A stretch of 64,000 nucleotides of DNA from Runella sp. MFBS21 (GTDB lineage: Bacteria > Bacteroidota > Bacteroidia > Cytophagales > Spirosomataceae), in assembly GCF_029433105.1 (NCBI RefSeq), contig NZ_JARNTW010000006.1, forward strand, positions 230,005-294,004, in the 5' to 3' direction. Under the pieces are notes generated by a model, which did no database searches, was not told the DNA's origin, and saw nothing but the letters and a program-made list of their open reading frames with translations. Both the position numbers and the translations under genes were made by a program. Below are positions 18,517-25,703 of the stretch, one piece after another. Positions within the stretch are counted from its first letter, which is position 1, and every line of letters starts with the position of its first letter.

Positions 18517-18735
18517 CTACTCTTCTGGCGAGGTAAAATAAGCAATTACAGAGTACATAACCCCTACCAAAGCTACTCTGAAAACCCACTGAATAAGCAC
18601 GTCGCTTAGCGAATTAGCATGCTCTTTGGCTTCAATAAAAGCATACACACAATAGCCCAATGTAATCATAAACAACCCCCATCCTGCTAAGGAATAAGGC
18701 TTAAAAAAAATCGTTTTCCTCTCAAACCATTTCAT
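18517..18735 (-). CDS. Small two-helix membrane protein
   Basis: A 72-residue protein with two hydrophobic segments (about 15-32 and 48-65) separated by a short charged loop. It ends nine bases after the upstream membrane gene and so is the third gene of the sigma-factor operon. Family not recognised. Possible roles are sensing or stabilising the 169-residue partner; this rests on position only. Confidence 0.6.
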   Translation of the reverse strand: MKWFERKTIFFKPYSLAGWGLFMITLGYCVYAFIEAKEHANSLSDVLIQWVFRVALVGVMYSVIAYFTSPEE

Positions 18736-18744
18736 TTGTCTCGG

Positions 18745-19254
18745 TTATTTTAAGTGTTCTATGCGTTTAAGTCTTTCCATATCTTGCATTGACTTTTCAA
18801 TCATATTTTCGGTGACTGCATAAAAACCGATAATAAGTGCTACACTCATGCCGATTCCAATCAGAAAAAGATTCCAAAAACGTAATTTTATGGTAATAAC
18901 CAACTCATTGCTATTTTTATCATAAATGATATTGAGCAATGAAAGTAGGTTCATACCAGCGGCTATCAAAGGAAAAAGAAAAAAAAGCAGGGGTGAAAAC
19001 CATCCTCCGTGGGCTCTATCAAATACCGTAAGGGTATCAAAAAAAGTATCTACCACGTGATTGTCGGATTTAAAAATTTCCTTCATTCCCAAAAACGCCA
19101 ATAAAAGCAACGGAAATAAAACAAGCCACCATCCAATAGCAGCCGATTTTCGAGTATTAAGTATCGGCACCTTTAGATACGCTTGGTGTTGAGTCGCTGG
19201 AGTGGGCTTTTTTAAGCCTTGCATTTTTTTTTCAAACTCTTCGTGATTTTCCAT
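18745..19254 (-). CDS. Membrane protein, candidate anti-sigma factor
   Basis: A 169-residue protein with a charged cytoplasmic N-terminus (about 1-35, including MENHEEFEKKMQGLKKP) and three hydrophobic segments around 38-56, 87-110 and 130-150. It follows the ECF sigma gene by 29 bases on the same strand, the usual place for a cognate anti-sigma. No zinc-finger HxxxCxxC motif is present, so any sigma binding would be through another fold. The function is inferred from context only. Confidence 0.6.
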   Translation of the reverse strand: MENHEEFEKKMQGLKKPTPATQHQAYLKVPILNTRKSAAIGWWLVLFPLLLLAFLGMKEIFKSDNHVVDTFFDTLTVFDRAHGGWFSPLLFFLFPLIAAGMNLLSLLNIIYDKNSNELVITIKLRFWNLFLIGIGMSVALIIGFYAVTENMIEKSMQDMERLKRIEHLK

Positions 19255-19283
19255 TGTCTCTATTTCTTTGGCTAATAAAAACC

Positions 19284-19859
19284 TTAACTCATCTTTTTTC
19301 TTAATATCTCTAATCCTCGCGACAATAGCGATTTGACCGTCCCTTCTGGTTTTTCTAAAATAGCACTGATTTCAAGTATGCTTTTTTCTTCAAAATATTT
19401 TAGAGAAATTACTTCTTGGTATTTCACATCAAGCTTTTTCAATTGGTTTTGAACCTCATTAAAGGCTTCAAACTGTTCTGTATCTCGTTCTGCTTCTTGT
19501 CGTTCTTTGTCAAATACAACCAATAACTCTCGATCCGAAATTACTTCATGAGAAAGCTGCCCAAATAGGTCGGGGCGATATTTTTGATTTCTAAAAAAGA
19601 GATTGATTTCATTCGTTGCAATTTTATAAAGCCATGCGGAAACAGAATGCCCTTCAAACCTGTAATGTTTAATATTTAGATAAGCTTTTAGAAAAGTTTC
19701 GGCTGCGATGTCGCGAGCTATATCATAATCACCCACTCTACGAAAAGCGTACCCAAAAATTTTTGAGTAAAATGCGTCGTAGATTTCACCAAAAACCTGA
19801 GTATCGTTTTTGTCAAATACCTTAAAGTCAACTGTATTGATTTTCAAACTTAAAGCCAT
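19284..19859 (-). CDS. ECF-family RNA polymerase sigma factor
   Basis: A 191-residue sigma-70 family factor. Region 2 has YDAFYSKIFGYAFRRVGD and DIARDIAAETFLKAY with the typical SAWLYKIATNE stretch. Region 4 has VISLKYFEEKSILEISAILEKPEGTVKSLLSRGLEILRKK, a helix-turn-helix that reads -35 elements. A 24-residue N-terminal extension precedes region 2. It is the first gene of a three-gene operon with two membrane proteins, the pattern of a membrane-signalled sigma switch. No anti-sigma domain is fused. Confidence 0.9.
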   Translation of the reverse strand: MALSLKINTVDFKVFDKNDTQVFGEIYDAFYSKIFGYAFRRVGDYDIARDIAAETFLKAYLNIKHYRFEGHSVSAWLYKIATNEINLFFRNQKYRPDLFGQLSHEVISDRELLVVFDKERQEAERDTEQFEAFNEVQNQLKKLDVKYQEVISLKYFEEKSILEISAILEKPEGTVKSLLSRGLEILRKKMS

Positions 19860-19919
19860 TTGATTGTATAATACACTCTTTATCGAAAAGTTGCAGTCTG
19901 AAGGTTAAATTCTTAGTTG

Positions 19920-19952
19920 TTTGCCCTAATTGAGGAGATTCTCTTAATTTTG
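19920..19952 (+). promoter_or_regulatory. Bacteroidota-type promoter of gatC
   Basis: TTTG (19920-19923) and TAATTTTG (19945-19952) are 21 bases apart and end 15 bases before the gatC ATG. Confidence 0.5.
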
Positions 19953-19967
19953 TAAAAATTTAAGCCG

Positions 19968-20255
19968 ATGCAAATAGACAAAGAGACTCTCCATAAAATC
20001 GCCAACTTAGCCCGTTTGGAAATCAAGCCCGAAGAAGAAGCTCCTCTCCTTCAAAGCTTAGAAAACGTACTCTCTTGGATGGAGCAACTCAACGAATTAG
20101 ATACCGACAATGTCCCCCCACTTACGCACATCTCATCCGAAATCAACGTAATGCGCGAAGATGTGGTGGGTCAGCACCTTCCACGGGAGCAAGGTCTCAG
20201 CAATGCCCCTTCGCAAGACGGTGTGTATTTTAAAGTCCCCAAAGTGATTGAATAA
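19968..20255 (+). CDS. gatC: Asp/Glu-tRNA(Asn/Gln) amidotransferase subunit C
   Basis: A 95-residue GatC: IDKETLHKIANLARLEI then LQSLENVLSWMEQLNELDTDNVPPLTH and MREDVV...NAP...GVYFKVPKVIE, the whole family signature from end to end. GatC tethers GatA to GatB in the amidotransferase that makes Gln-tRNA(Gln) and/or Asn-tRNA(Asn). gatA and gatB are not in the window, so the subunits are encoded apart, as is common in this phylum. Promoter directly upstream. Confidence 0.95.
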   Translation: MQIDKETLHKIANLARLEIKPEEEAPLLQSLENVLSWMEQLNELDTDNVPPLTHISSEINVMREDVVGQHLPREQGLSNAPSQDGVYFKVPKVIE

Positions 20256-20328
20256 CAACCGTAAAAAAATTCAGATTCTCGAATCAAGTTTGTCGGTTTT
20301 GAGTTTTCTATTGTAAACTCAAACGTTT

Positions 20329-21159
20329 ATGCCCGAACTACCCGAAGTCGAAACATACCGTCGTTATTTTGAAGCTACTTCACTTCATCAGGTGATTGAG
20401 GCGATTGAGGTGGAAGACTCCAAACTACTCACTACCGACTATGCCACCCTTACCGAAGCACTAATTGGAGCCTGTTTTGTACAGACTCAGCGAGTAGGTA
20501 AAAATTTGTTTGTAACTACTGACCAAGGCCCTATTCTTCGATTTCATTTTGGAATGACGGGCGATTTGGAATATTATCATTCGTCGATTTCACGTCCACG
20601 TCATGCCCGTATTGTCTTTATATTCCGCTCAGGTTTCAATTTAGGGTTTATTTGTCCGCGCAAATTTGAACGCATTGCACTAGTAGAAGATATTCCTACG
20701 TTTTTAAAAGAGAAAAAAATTGCACCTGACGCGCTTACTATTAGTTTGGAGCAACTCAACCATAACATCCGTCAAAAGAAAAGCATGATTAAACCCATTC
20801 TACTTGACCAAAGTACGGTAGCGGGTATCGGCAATTGGATTGTAGATGATGTGCTTTTTCAGGCCAAAATTCACCCTGAAAGACTCAGCCAAAGTCTTAG
20901 TAATGAAGAAGTAGAGCGTATTTTTTTCGCTATTAGGCTTGTCTTGGAAACGGCAATAGAACAAGAAGCAAACTATGGAATGTTTCCCAAAAGCTTCTTA
21001 ATTCATGCCCGAGAGTGGGCTCCATCCCCCTATGAAGAAGCCTTACGACACAGACTCTGCCCTTGTGGCAAAGTAGAAATACAGCAATCGCAAGTCGGTG
21101 GACGAACTACGTATTTTTGTCCCCTTTGTCAAACTATTCCCTCAAATAATAGAAAGTAG
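20329..21159 (+). CDS. Fpg/Nei-family DNA glycosylase
   Basis: A 276-residue base-excision-repair glycosylase/AP lyase. The catalytic proline and glutamate are at positions 2 and 3 (MPELPEVE), followed by the beta-clamp residues and helix-two-turn-helix (about 150-180). The C-terminal zinc finger is C244, C246, C264, C267: the first pair is CPC, one residue closer than the usual CxxC. The protein is slightly more like MutM (8-oxoguanine) than Nei, but I cannot separate the two by eye, so no symbol is given. Standalone gene between gatC and the ribosomal operon. Confidence 0.85.
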   Translation: MPELPEVETYRRYFEATSLHQVIEAIEVEDSKLLTTDYATLTEALIGACFVQTQRVGKNLFVTTDQGPILRFHFGMTGDLEYYHSSISRPRHARIVFIFRSGFNLGFICPRKFERIALVEDIPTFLKEKKIAPDALTISLEQLNHNIRQKKSMIKPILLDQSTVAGIGNWIVDDVLFQAKIHPERLSQSLSNEEVERIFFAIRLVLETAIEQEANYGMFPKSFLIHAREWAPSPYEEALRHRLCPCGKVEIQQSQVGGRTTYFCPLCQTIPSNNRK

Positions 21160-21186
21160 CTCCAAATAGCTACACTTTTTTTAGAT

Positions 21187-21220
21187 TTTGATAAAAATAA
21201 ATTGCTAATTTTTATCAAAA
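21187..21220 (+). promoter_or_regulatory. AT-rich 13-bp inverted repeat in the rplU promoter region
   Basis: TTTTGATAAAAAT (21187-21199) and its perfect complement ATTTTTATCAAAA (21208-21220) are separated by 8 bases. The spacer contains the TTG of the likely -33 box. This could be an operator or a hairpin terminator for the glycosylase gene; no T tract follows on either strand. Confidence 0.55.
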
Positions 21221-21232
21221 CCACTATTTTTG
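21202..21232 (+). promoter_or_regulatory. Promoter of rplU-rpmA
   Basis: TTG (21202-21204) is 20 bases before TATTTTTG (21225-21232), a good Bacteroidota -7 match. The first codon of rplU is 40 bases further on. Confidence 0.6.
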
Positions 21233-21272
21233 CACTCCATTTTTGGAAAAAACTGATTTAATCCCAATCATC

Positions 21273-21584
21273 ATGTACGCAATCGTAGAAATCGCGGGAC
21301 AGCAATTTAAAGTAGAAGAGGGCCAACAAATCTTTACCAACCGTTTGGAAGGAGATGTGGACGCTGCACTCGTGTTTGACAAAGTATTGCTAGTGGACAA
21401 TGCAGGTACCATTAGCATAGGCGCACCGACGGTAACCGGTGCCAGTGTAAAAGCCACTGTTGTAGAGCACCTTAAAGGTGAAAAAGTAATCGTTTTCAAG
21501 AAAAAACGTCGCAAAGGCTACGTAAAGAAAAACGGTCACCGTCAAGCTCTTACAAAAGTAAAAATTGACGCAATCGTAGGCTAA
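21273..21584 (+). CDS. rplU: 50S ribosomal protein L21
   Basis: A 103-residue L21 starting MYAIVEIAGQQFKVEEGQ and ending with the KKKRRKGYVKKNGHRQALTKVKI signature. The frame stays open upstream to a TTG, but ATG at 21273 gives the standard length. L21 binds 23S rRNA next to L20. First gene of the rplU-rpmA operon with its own promoter and an upstream inverted repeat. Confidence 0.97.
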   Translation: MYAIVEIAGQQFKVEEGQQIFTNRLEGDVDAALVFDKVLLVDNAGTISIGAPTVTGASVKATVVEHLKGEKVIVFKKKRRKGYVKKNGHRQALTKVKIDAIVG

Positions 21585-21630
21585 TTTACTTCAATCAATA
21601 GCGTTTTAAAATTTTAAAATACTTAAAGAA

Positions 21631-21891
21631 ATGGCACACAAGAAAGGTGTAGGTAGTTCGAAAAACGGCCGCGAATCGGAAAGTAAGCGCCTTGGCGTTA
21701 AAATCTTCGGAGGCCAATCTGCCGTAGCTGGTAATATCATCGTGCGTCAGCGTGGTACTAAGTATCACCCAGGCCGCAACGTTGGTGTTGGCCGCGACTA
21801 TACGCTCTTTGCTTTAGCAGATGGTACTGTAAAATTCTCTCGTGGACGTGACAACAAGTCTTTTGTTCACATTGAATTGGCAGAAGCCTAA
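21631..21891 (+). CDS. rpmA: 50S ribosomal protein L27
   Basis: An 86-residue L27: [29 protein letters not shown], then [24 protein letters not shown]. Its N-terminus reaches towards the peptidyl-transferase centre. There is no Firmicutes-type N-terminal extension. It is 46 bases downstream of rplU and followed by a strong terminator. Confidence 0.97.
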   Translation: MAHKKGVGSSKNGRESESKRLGVKIFGGQSAVAGNIIVRQRGTKYHPGRNVGVGRDYTLFALADGTVKFSRGRDNKSFVHIELAEA

Positions 21892-21960
21892 ATCATAGAG
21901 TGATTATTGTTGTAGTTGATTAATTCAATCATTTACAACTACATTAGAGAAAACTTGGTA

Positions 21961-21993
21961 AAAAACCCGCTTGAAAATTCAAGCGGGTTTTTT
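21961..21993 (+). terminator. Terminator of the rplU-rpmA operon
   Basis: AAAAACCCGCTTGAA is followed by its complement TTCAAGCGGGTTTTTT, giving a long GC-core stem with a T tract. The TTG of an extended reading frame for the next gene lies inside this hairpin, which rejects that start. Confidence 0.85.
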
Positions 21994-22054
21994 GCTAGTT
22001 GTTTGCGTTTTTAATCGGGGAAGTCTACCTTCCATTTCCGAAAGCTCCTTATCT

Positions 22055-23092
22055 ATGCAACTTCGCGTCGCTCCCGAAAATCCGCTCGAATGGCTAGCCC
22101 TCAAGACCAATCAGGTTCCCATTCCGTTGTTACATATTCAAATGTACTTTGTGATGGCCAAAGCAGTGATGGAAGCAGCCGAAGCCGGGGTTTTTGACAC
22201 TATCGAAAAAGGCCAAGATACTACCAAACGCATAGCGCACTCTTGCAATCTGCACGAAGGTGCATTGGAACAATTGCTCACTCTTTTGGTTTCGATGGAA
22301 TATTTAAGCTATAGCCAAGGGCAATTTTCTTTGACTCCAATGGCAAAAAAATGGATTGCTCCCGATAGCCCACATTCTGTACATGCGATTGCACTCTACA
22401 ATAATCACGTGGCTTGGGAATGGGTAAGTCAGCTAGGGCAGTATTTACGAACAGGACAAGGGATGGAATCGCATGAAGTATTTAGCGAAACGCAATGGAA
22501 GCTTTATCAAGATGCCATGACCGCCGTAGCTCGCTCCGAAGTCAGAGAGTTTGTACAAAGAGTACCTATCTCTAAAAAAGCTACTCACTTACTCGACATC
22601 GGTGGAGCAAACGGCCAATATGTGGCTGCTCTTTGTCGAAAGTACTCTACATTGCAAGCCACTATTCTGGATTTACCAGAAGCGCTAGATAAAGCATCTC
22701 CTGTGACTGGCTTGACAAATCGCATTTCATATATCGCAGGCAATGCGCTCACCACATCCCTCAGCCCTGATACCTATGATGTAATATTACTTTCAAACGT
22801 AGCACATCATTTTACGGAGCAACAAAACAAAGATTTAACGCAACGAATCGCTCACGCTCTTCGCAAAGGAGGTATATTTATCATCAATGAATTTATACGT
22901 CCTTCTTTACAACGTAGAGCTGAGCTGGTCGGCAGTTCAAGCAATTTATTTTTTGGCTTGACAAGTACTTCAGGCAACTGGACTGTGAATGAAATCCAAT
23001 CTTGGCAACAATCCGCAGGACTTAAAATTCATAAAACAATACACTATTTCACCATACCCGGAATGGCAATGGTGACTGCTAAAAAACTTTAA
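22055..23092 (+). CDS. SAM-dependent O-methyltransferase (dimerising, caffeate/hydroxyindole type)
   Basis: A 345-residue protein from the ATG MQLRVAPENPLEW, just past the terminator. The N-terminal winged-helix dimerisation domain (about 35-125, with LLTLLVSMEYLS and FSLTPMAK) precedes a class I fold with LLDIGGANGQYVAAL (motif I), ILDLPEAL and the LLSNVAHHFTEQQ/RIAHALRKGG blocks. The family methylates small aromatic or polyketide-like molecules, or acts as a structural relative without O-methyl activity. Substrate unknown. It is 4 bases from the next gene, so probably one operon. Confidence 0.8.
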   Translation: MQLRVAPENPLEWLALKTNQVPIPLLHIQMYFVMAKAVMEAAEAGVFDTIEKGQDTTKRIAHSCNLHEGALEQLLTLLVSMEYLSYSQGQFSLTPMAKKWIAPDSPHSVHAIALYNNHVAWEWVSQLGQYLRTGQGMESHEVFSETQWKLYQDAMTAVARSEVREFVQRVPISKKATHLLDIGGANGQYVAALCRKYSTLQATILDLPEALDKASPVTGLTNRISYIAGNALTTSLSPDTYDVILLSNVAHHFTEQQNKDLTQRIAHALRKGGIFIINEFIRPSLQRRAELVGSSSNLFFGLTSTSGNWTVNEIQSWQQSAGLKIHKTIHYFTIPGMAMVTAKKL

Positions 23093-23096
23093 AACT

Positions 23097-23888
23097 ATGG
23101 CATTTCAAAAAGACGGTTATCCTCCTAAAAGGACATTTCATACTACAAAACCCGTAGATAAAGCCCGCGAAAAAGAATTAGTATTTGGTATACAGTCGGT
23201 AGCGGAAGCGATTCGTGCAGGACAAGAGATTGACAAAATCATGATTTATCGTGAGCAAAACTTCAACGAAATCCAGCAATTAGCCGCCGAACGCGAGATT
23301 CCAGTACAACGCGTTCCGATGGAAAAGCTCAACCAAATTACGCGTAAAAATCATCAAGGGGTCATCGCTTTTATGTCGGCGATTCGTTATGTTTCGCTAC
23401 ACAATATTTTAGCTACTATCTTCGAAAAAGGAGAAGTACCTCTGCTATTATTGCTTGATCGTATCACGGATGTACGCAACTTTGGAGCCATTGCGCGTAC
23501 TGCCGAATGCATGGGAGTGCACGCTATTGTGGTCCCGATGCGTGGCGCTGCACAAATCAACAGCGACGCTCTCAAAACATCCTCTGGCGCTCTCAATTAT
23601 TTGCCAGTTTGTCGCGAAAACAATTTAATAGATGCCGTTCAATATTTACAAGATAGCGGCGTACAGATAGTAGTATGTACCGAAAAAGCGAGTCAAATTG
23701 TAAGTAATATTGATTTTGCCAGCCCCACAGCCATCGTTATGGGGTCAGAAGAAGATGGGGTATCTCCCGACCTTATTCGACGCGCAAATATGACCATCAA
23801 AATCCCAATGATTGGAAAGGTATCATCCCTAAACGTATCAGTAGCAGCAGGGATGGTGATTTATGAAGCCGCAAGGCAGCGTAGCTAA
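23097..23888 (+). CDS. rlmB: SPOUT rRNA methyltransferase, TrmH/RlmB type
   Basis: A 263-residue SpoU/TrmH protein. An N-terminal substrate-binding domain (LVFGIQSVAEAIRAG...) precedes the SPOUT knot with DRITDVRNFGAIARTAE (motif 1), VMGSEEDGVSP (motif 2) and IPMIGKVSSLNVSVAAGMVIYEA (motif 3). The closest pattern is RlmB, which 2'-O-methylates a 23S rRNA guanosine; the first 25 residues are an extra basic tail. The symbol reflects the best match, and other TrmH-like subgroups cannot be excluded. Confidence 0.85.
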   Translation: MAFQKDGYPPKRTFHTTKPVDKAREKELVFGIQSVAEAIRAGQEIDKIMIYREQNFNEIQQLAAEREIPVQRVPMEKLNQITRKNHQGVIAFMSAIRYVSLHNILATIFEKGEVPLLLLLDRITDVRNFGAIARTAECMGVHAIVVPMRGAAQINSDALKTSSGALNYLPVCRENNLIDAVQYLQDSGVQIVVCTEKASQIVSNIDFASPTAIVMGSEEDGVSPDLIRRANMTIKIPMIGKVSSLNVSVAAGMVIYEAARQRS

Positions 23889-23894
23889 TCAATC

Positions 23895-23929
23895 AGTCAA
23901 TCGCCCTGCCATAGCCAAGGCGATTGACT
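23895..23929. terminator. Bidirectional terminator between rlmB and gmd
   Basis: AGTCAATCGCC (23895-23905) pairs with GGCGATTGACT (23919-23929) over a 13-base loop, between two convergent genes. Eleven perfect pairs, with no long T tract. Confidence 0.6.
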
Positions 23930-23939
23930 TTAGGCTCTA

Positions 23940-25055
23940 TTACTCGTAATATTTGAGAGTGCGGTGTCCTTCTTTTTCGAGCAACTGGTCACGTTTGAAA
24001 ATTTCAATATCCGAAGCCACCATTTCTTTCACAAGTGCTGGTAGGTCATATTTTGGTTCCCAGCCAAGTTTGGTTTTAGCCTTGGTAGGATCACCTATCA
24101 ACAAATCTACTTCCGTAGGGCGGAAGTAACGAGGGTCAATACCCACCACTTCTTTGCCCACTGAAAGTGAATAAGCGGGATTGTTGGATTTGAGTACAAT
24201 TGCGGTCTCTTCTACTCCCTCTCCTCTAAATTCTAGCTCCACTCCTACTTCCGCAAAAGCCATTCGTACAAAATCCCGGATTCGTGTAGTAACTCCCGTC
24301 GCGATTACAAAATCCTCTGGTGTATCTTGCTGAAGCATCCGCCACATTGCTTCTACATAATCTTTGGCATGACCCCAGTCGCGTTGAGCATCAAGGTTAC
24401 CCAAATACATTTTGTCTTGCAAACCTAGTGCAATCCTAGCCACTGCCCGGGTGATTTTGCGAGTTACGAAAGTCTCCCCTCTCAACGGCGATTCGTGATT
24501 AAATAAGATACCGTTGACGGCATACATGTCATAGGCTTCACGGTAATTGACCGTAATCCAATAACCATATAGTTTAGCTACAGCATAAGGCGAACGAGGG
24601 TAAAAAGGTGTTGTCTCAGATTGAGGAACTGCCTGTACCAGCCCATATAGTTCCGAAGTAGACGCCTGATAGACACGTGTTTTCTTGGTCAACCCTAGCA
24701 GTCTAACTGCTTCCAAAATACGCATCGTACCCAAGCCGTCCACTTGAGCGGTATATTCGGGTTCCTCAAAACTCACCCTCACGTGAGACTGCGCACCAAG
24801 GTTATATATTTCGTCTGGCTGAATCTCCTGAATAAGGCGAATCACATTGGTAGAATCTGAGAGATCCCCATAATGCAAATGAAGACGAACGCCCTTATCA
24901 TGAGGATCTTCGTAAAGATGATCGATACGCTGGGTGTTGAAGAGAGAACTTCTACGCTTAATTCCGTGTACTTCATATCCTTTTTCTAACAACAGCTCTG
25001 TCAAATAGGCGCCGTCTTGGCCAGTAATACCCGTAATGAGTGCCCGTTTTTTCAT
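23940..25055 (-). CDS. gmd: GDP-mannose 4,6-dehydratase
   Basis: A 371-residue SDR that turns GDP-mannose into GDP-4-keto-6-deoxymannose, the precursor of GDP-L-fucose, GDP-rhamnose or perosamine. The dinucleotide motif is TGITGQDG (8-15), the active-site residues are in ASTSELYG (131-138) and Y157/K161 (YAVAK), and GIKRRSS and [16 protein letters not shown] are Gmd-specific. Length and start are normal. The partner reductase (fcl or rmd) is not adjacent. The product would feed surface glycans, possibly those of the two nearby clusters. Confidence 0.95.
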   Translation of the reverse strand: MKKRALITGITGQDGAYLTELLLEKGYEVHGIKRRSSLFNTQRIDHLYEDPHDKGVRLHLHYGDLSDSTNVIRLIQEIQPDEIYNLGAQSHVRVSFEEPEYTAQVDGLGTMRILEAVRLLGLTKKTRVYQASTSELYGLVQAVPQSETTPFYPRSPYAVAKLYGYWITVNYREAYDMYAVNGILFNHESPLRGETFVTRKITRAVARIALGLQDKMYLGNLDAQRDWGHAKDYVEAMWRMLQQDTPEDFVIATGVTTRIRDFVRMAFAEVGVELEFRGEGVEETAIVLKSNNPAYSLSVGKEVVGIDPRYFRPTEVDLLIGDPTKAKTKLGWEPKYDLPALVKEMVASDIEIFKRDQLLEKEGHRTLKYYE

Positions 25056-25095
25056 ATTAGTAACAATGCCGCCCTGCGACTCTATTTAAGTGTTT

Positions 25096-25635
25096 TTACT
25101 TGATTAATAAGCTCTTTTTTAAATCAATTTTTTCGGCCAGAACCACCGCTGAAGCATATCGAGTACGCACTTGCTCCAGATATCGCTCCGCATCGATACG
25201 ATTCATGAAGTCTCCGATGCGAACACGATAAGTAGGCTGGCTATACATCAAGTAGGGATTTAACTCTGGAAAGGTTTGATAAGTATAAAGTTTGGCATCA
25301 TCGGCATCTTTGCGGGTACTACCCACATAGATTTGAATCCGATAGCCAGAAGCAAACCGAATATTGCGATTGCGAGCCGCTATGGTATCGACTACGGCAT
25401 CGAGTTGGCGATTTACGTGCAAAGGCTGATCAGACAATACACGCTTTACTTCATTTTTTTTAGGGGCGGTTTCGGCAGGGGCTACCTCTTTATATCGTGG
25501 TCGCACACCCGACAAGTCTTCGTCATAATTGCTGTAAGCATCTACCGTGGTAGAGCGCGTAGGTTTTGAAGTCACACACCCCACTGCGACGTACATCATG
25601 GGGAGCAATAATATCCAATTTTTAAAATTCATCAT
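25096..25635 (-). CDS. Lipoprotein with C-terminal SPOR domain
   Basis: A 179-residue protein with a signal sequence and lipobox ending at Cys20 (AVGC); an ATG one codon later is equally possible. A low-complexity linker (about 25-75) leads to a SPOR domain at about 100-170 (GYRIQIYVGSTRKDAD, then YRVRIGDFMNRIDAERYLEQ). SPOR domains bind denuded septal peptidoglycan, so an envelope or division-related role is likely. The protein ends shortly after the domain. Confidence 0.8.
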   Translation of the reverse strand: MMNFKNWILLLPMMYVAVGCVTSKPTRSTTVDAYSNYDEDLSGVRPRYKEVAPAETAPKKNEVKRVLSDQPLHVNRQLDAVVDTIAARNRNIRFASGYRIQIYVGSTRKDADDAKLYTYQTFPELNPYLMYSQPTYRVRIGDFMNRIDAERYLEQVRTRYASAVVLAEKIDLKKSLLIK

Positions 25636-25703
25636 TTAGAATTGGTATTGTCTTTTGAATCTTACTTTTAAAAGAACAAAATTATAGATTCCTTGTAAGA
25701 GTT

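Noticed and set aside
21971..22054. TTG start extending the O-methyltransferase by 28 residues
   Set aside because: The TTG is within the stem of the rpmA terminator; the ATG at 22055 fits the family better.
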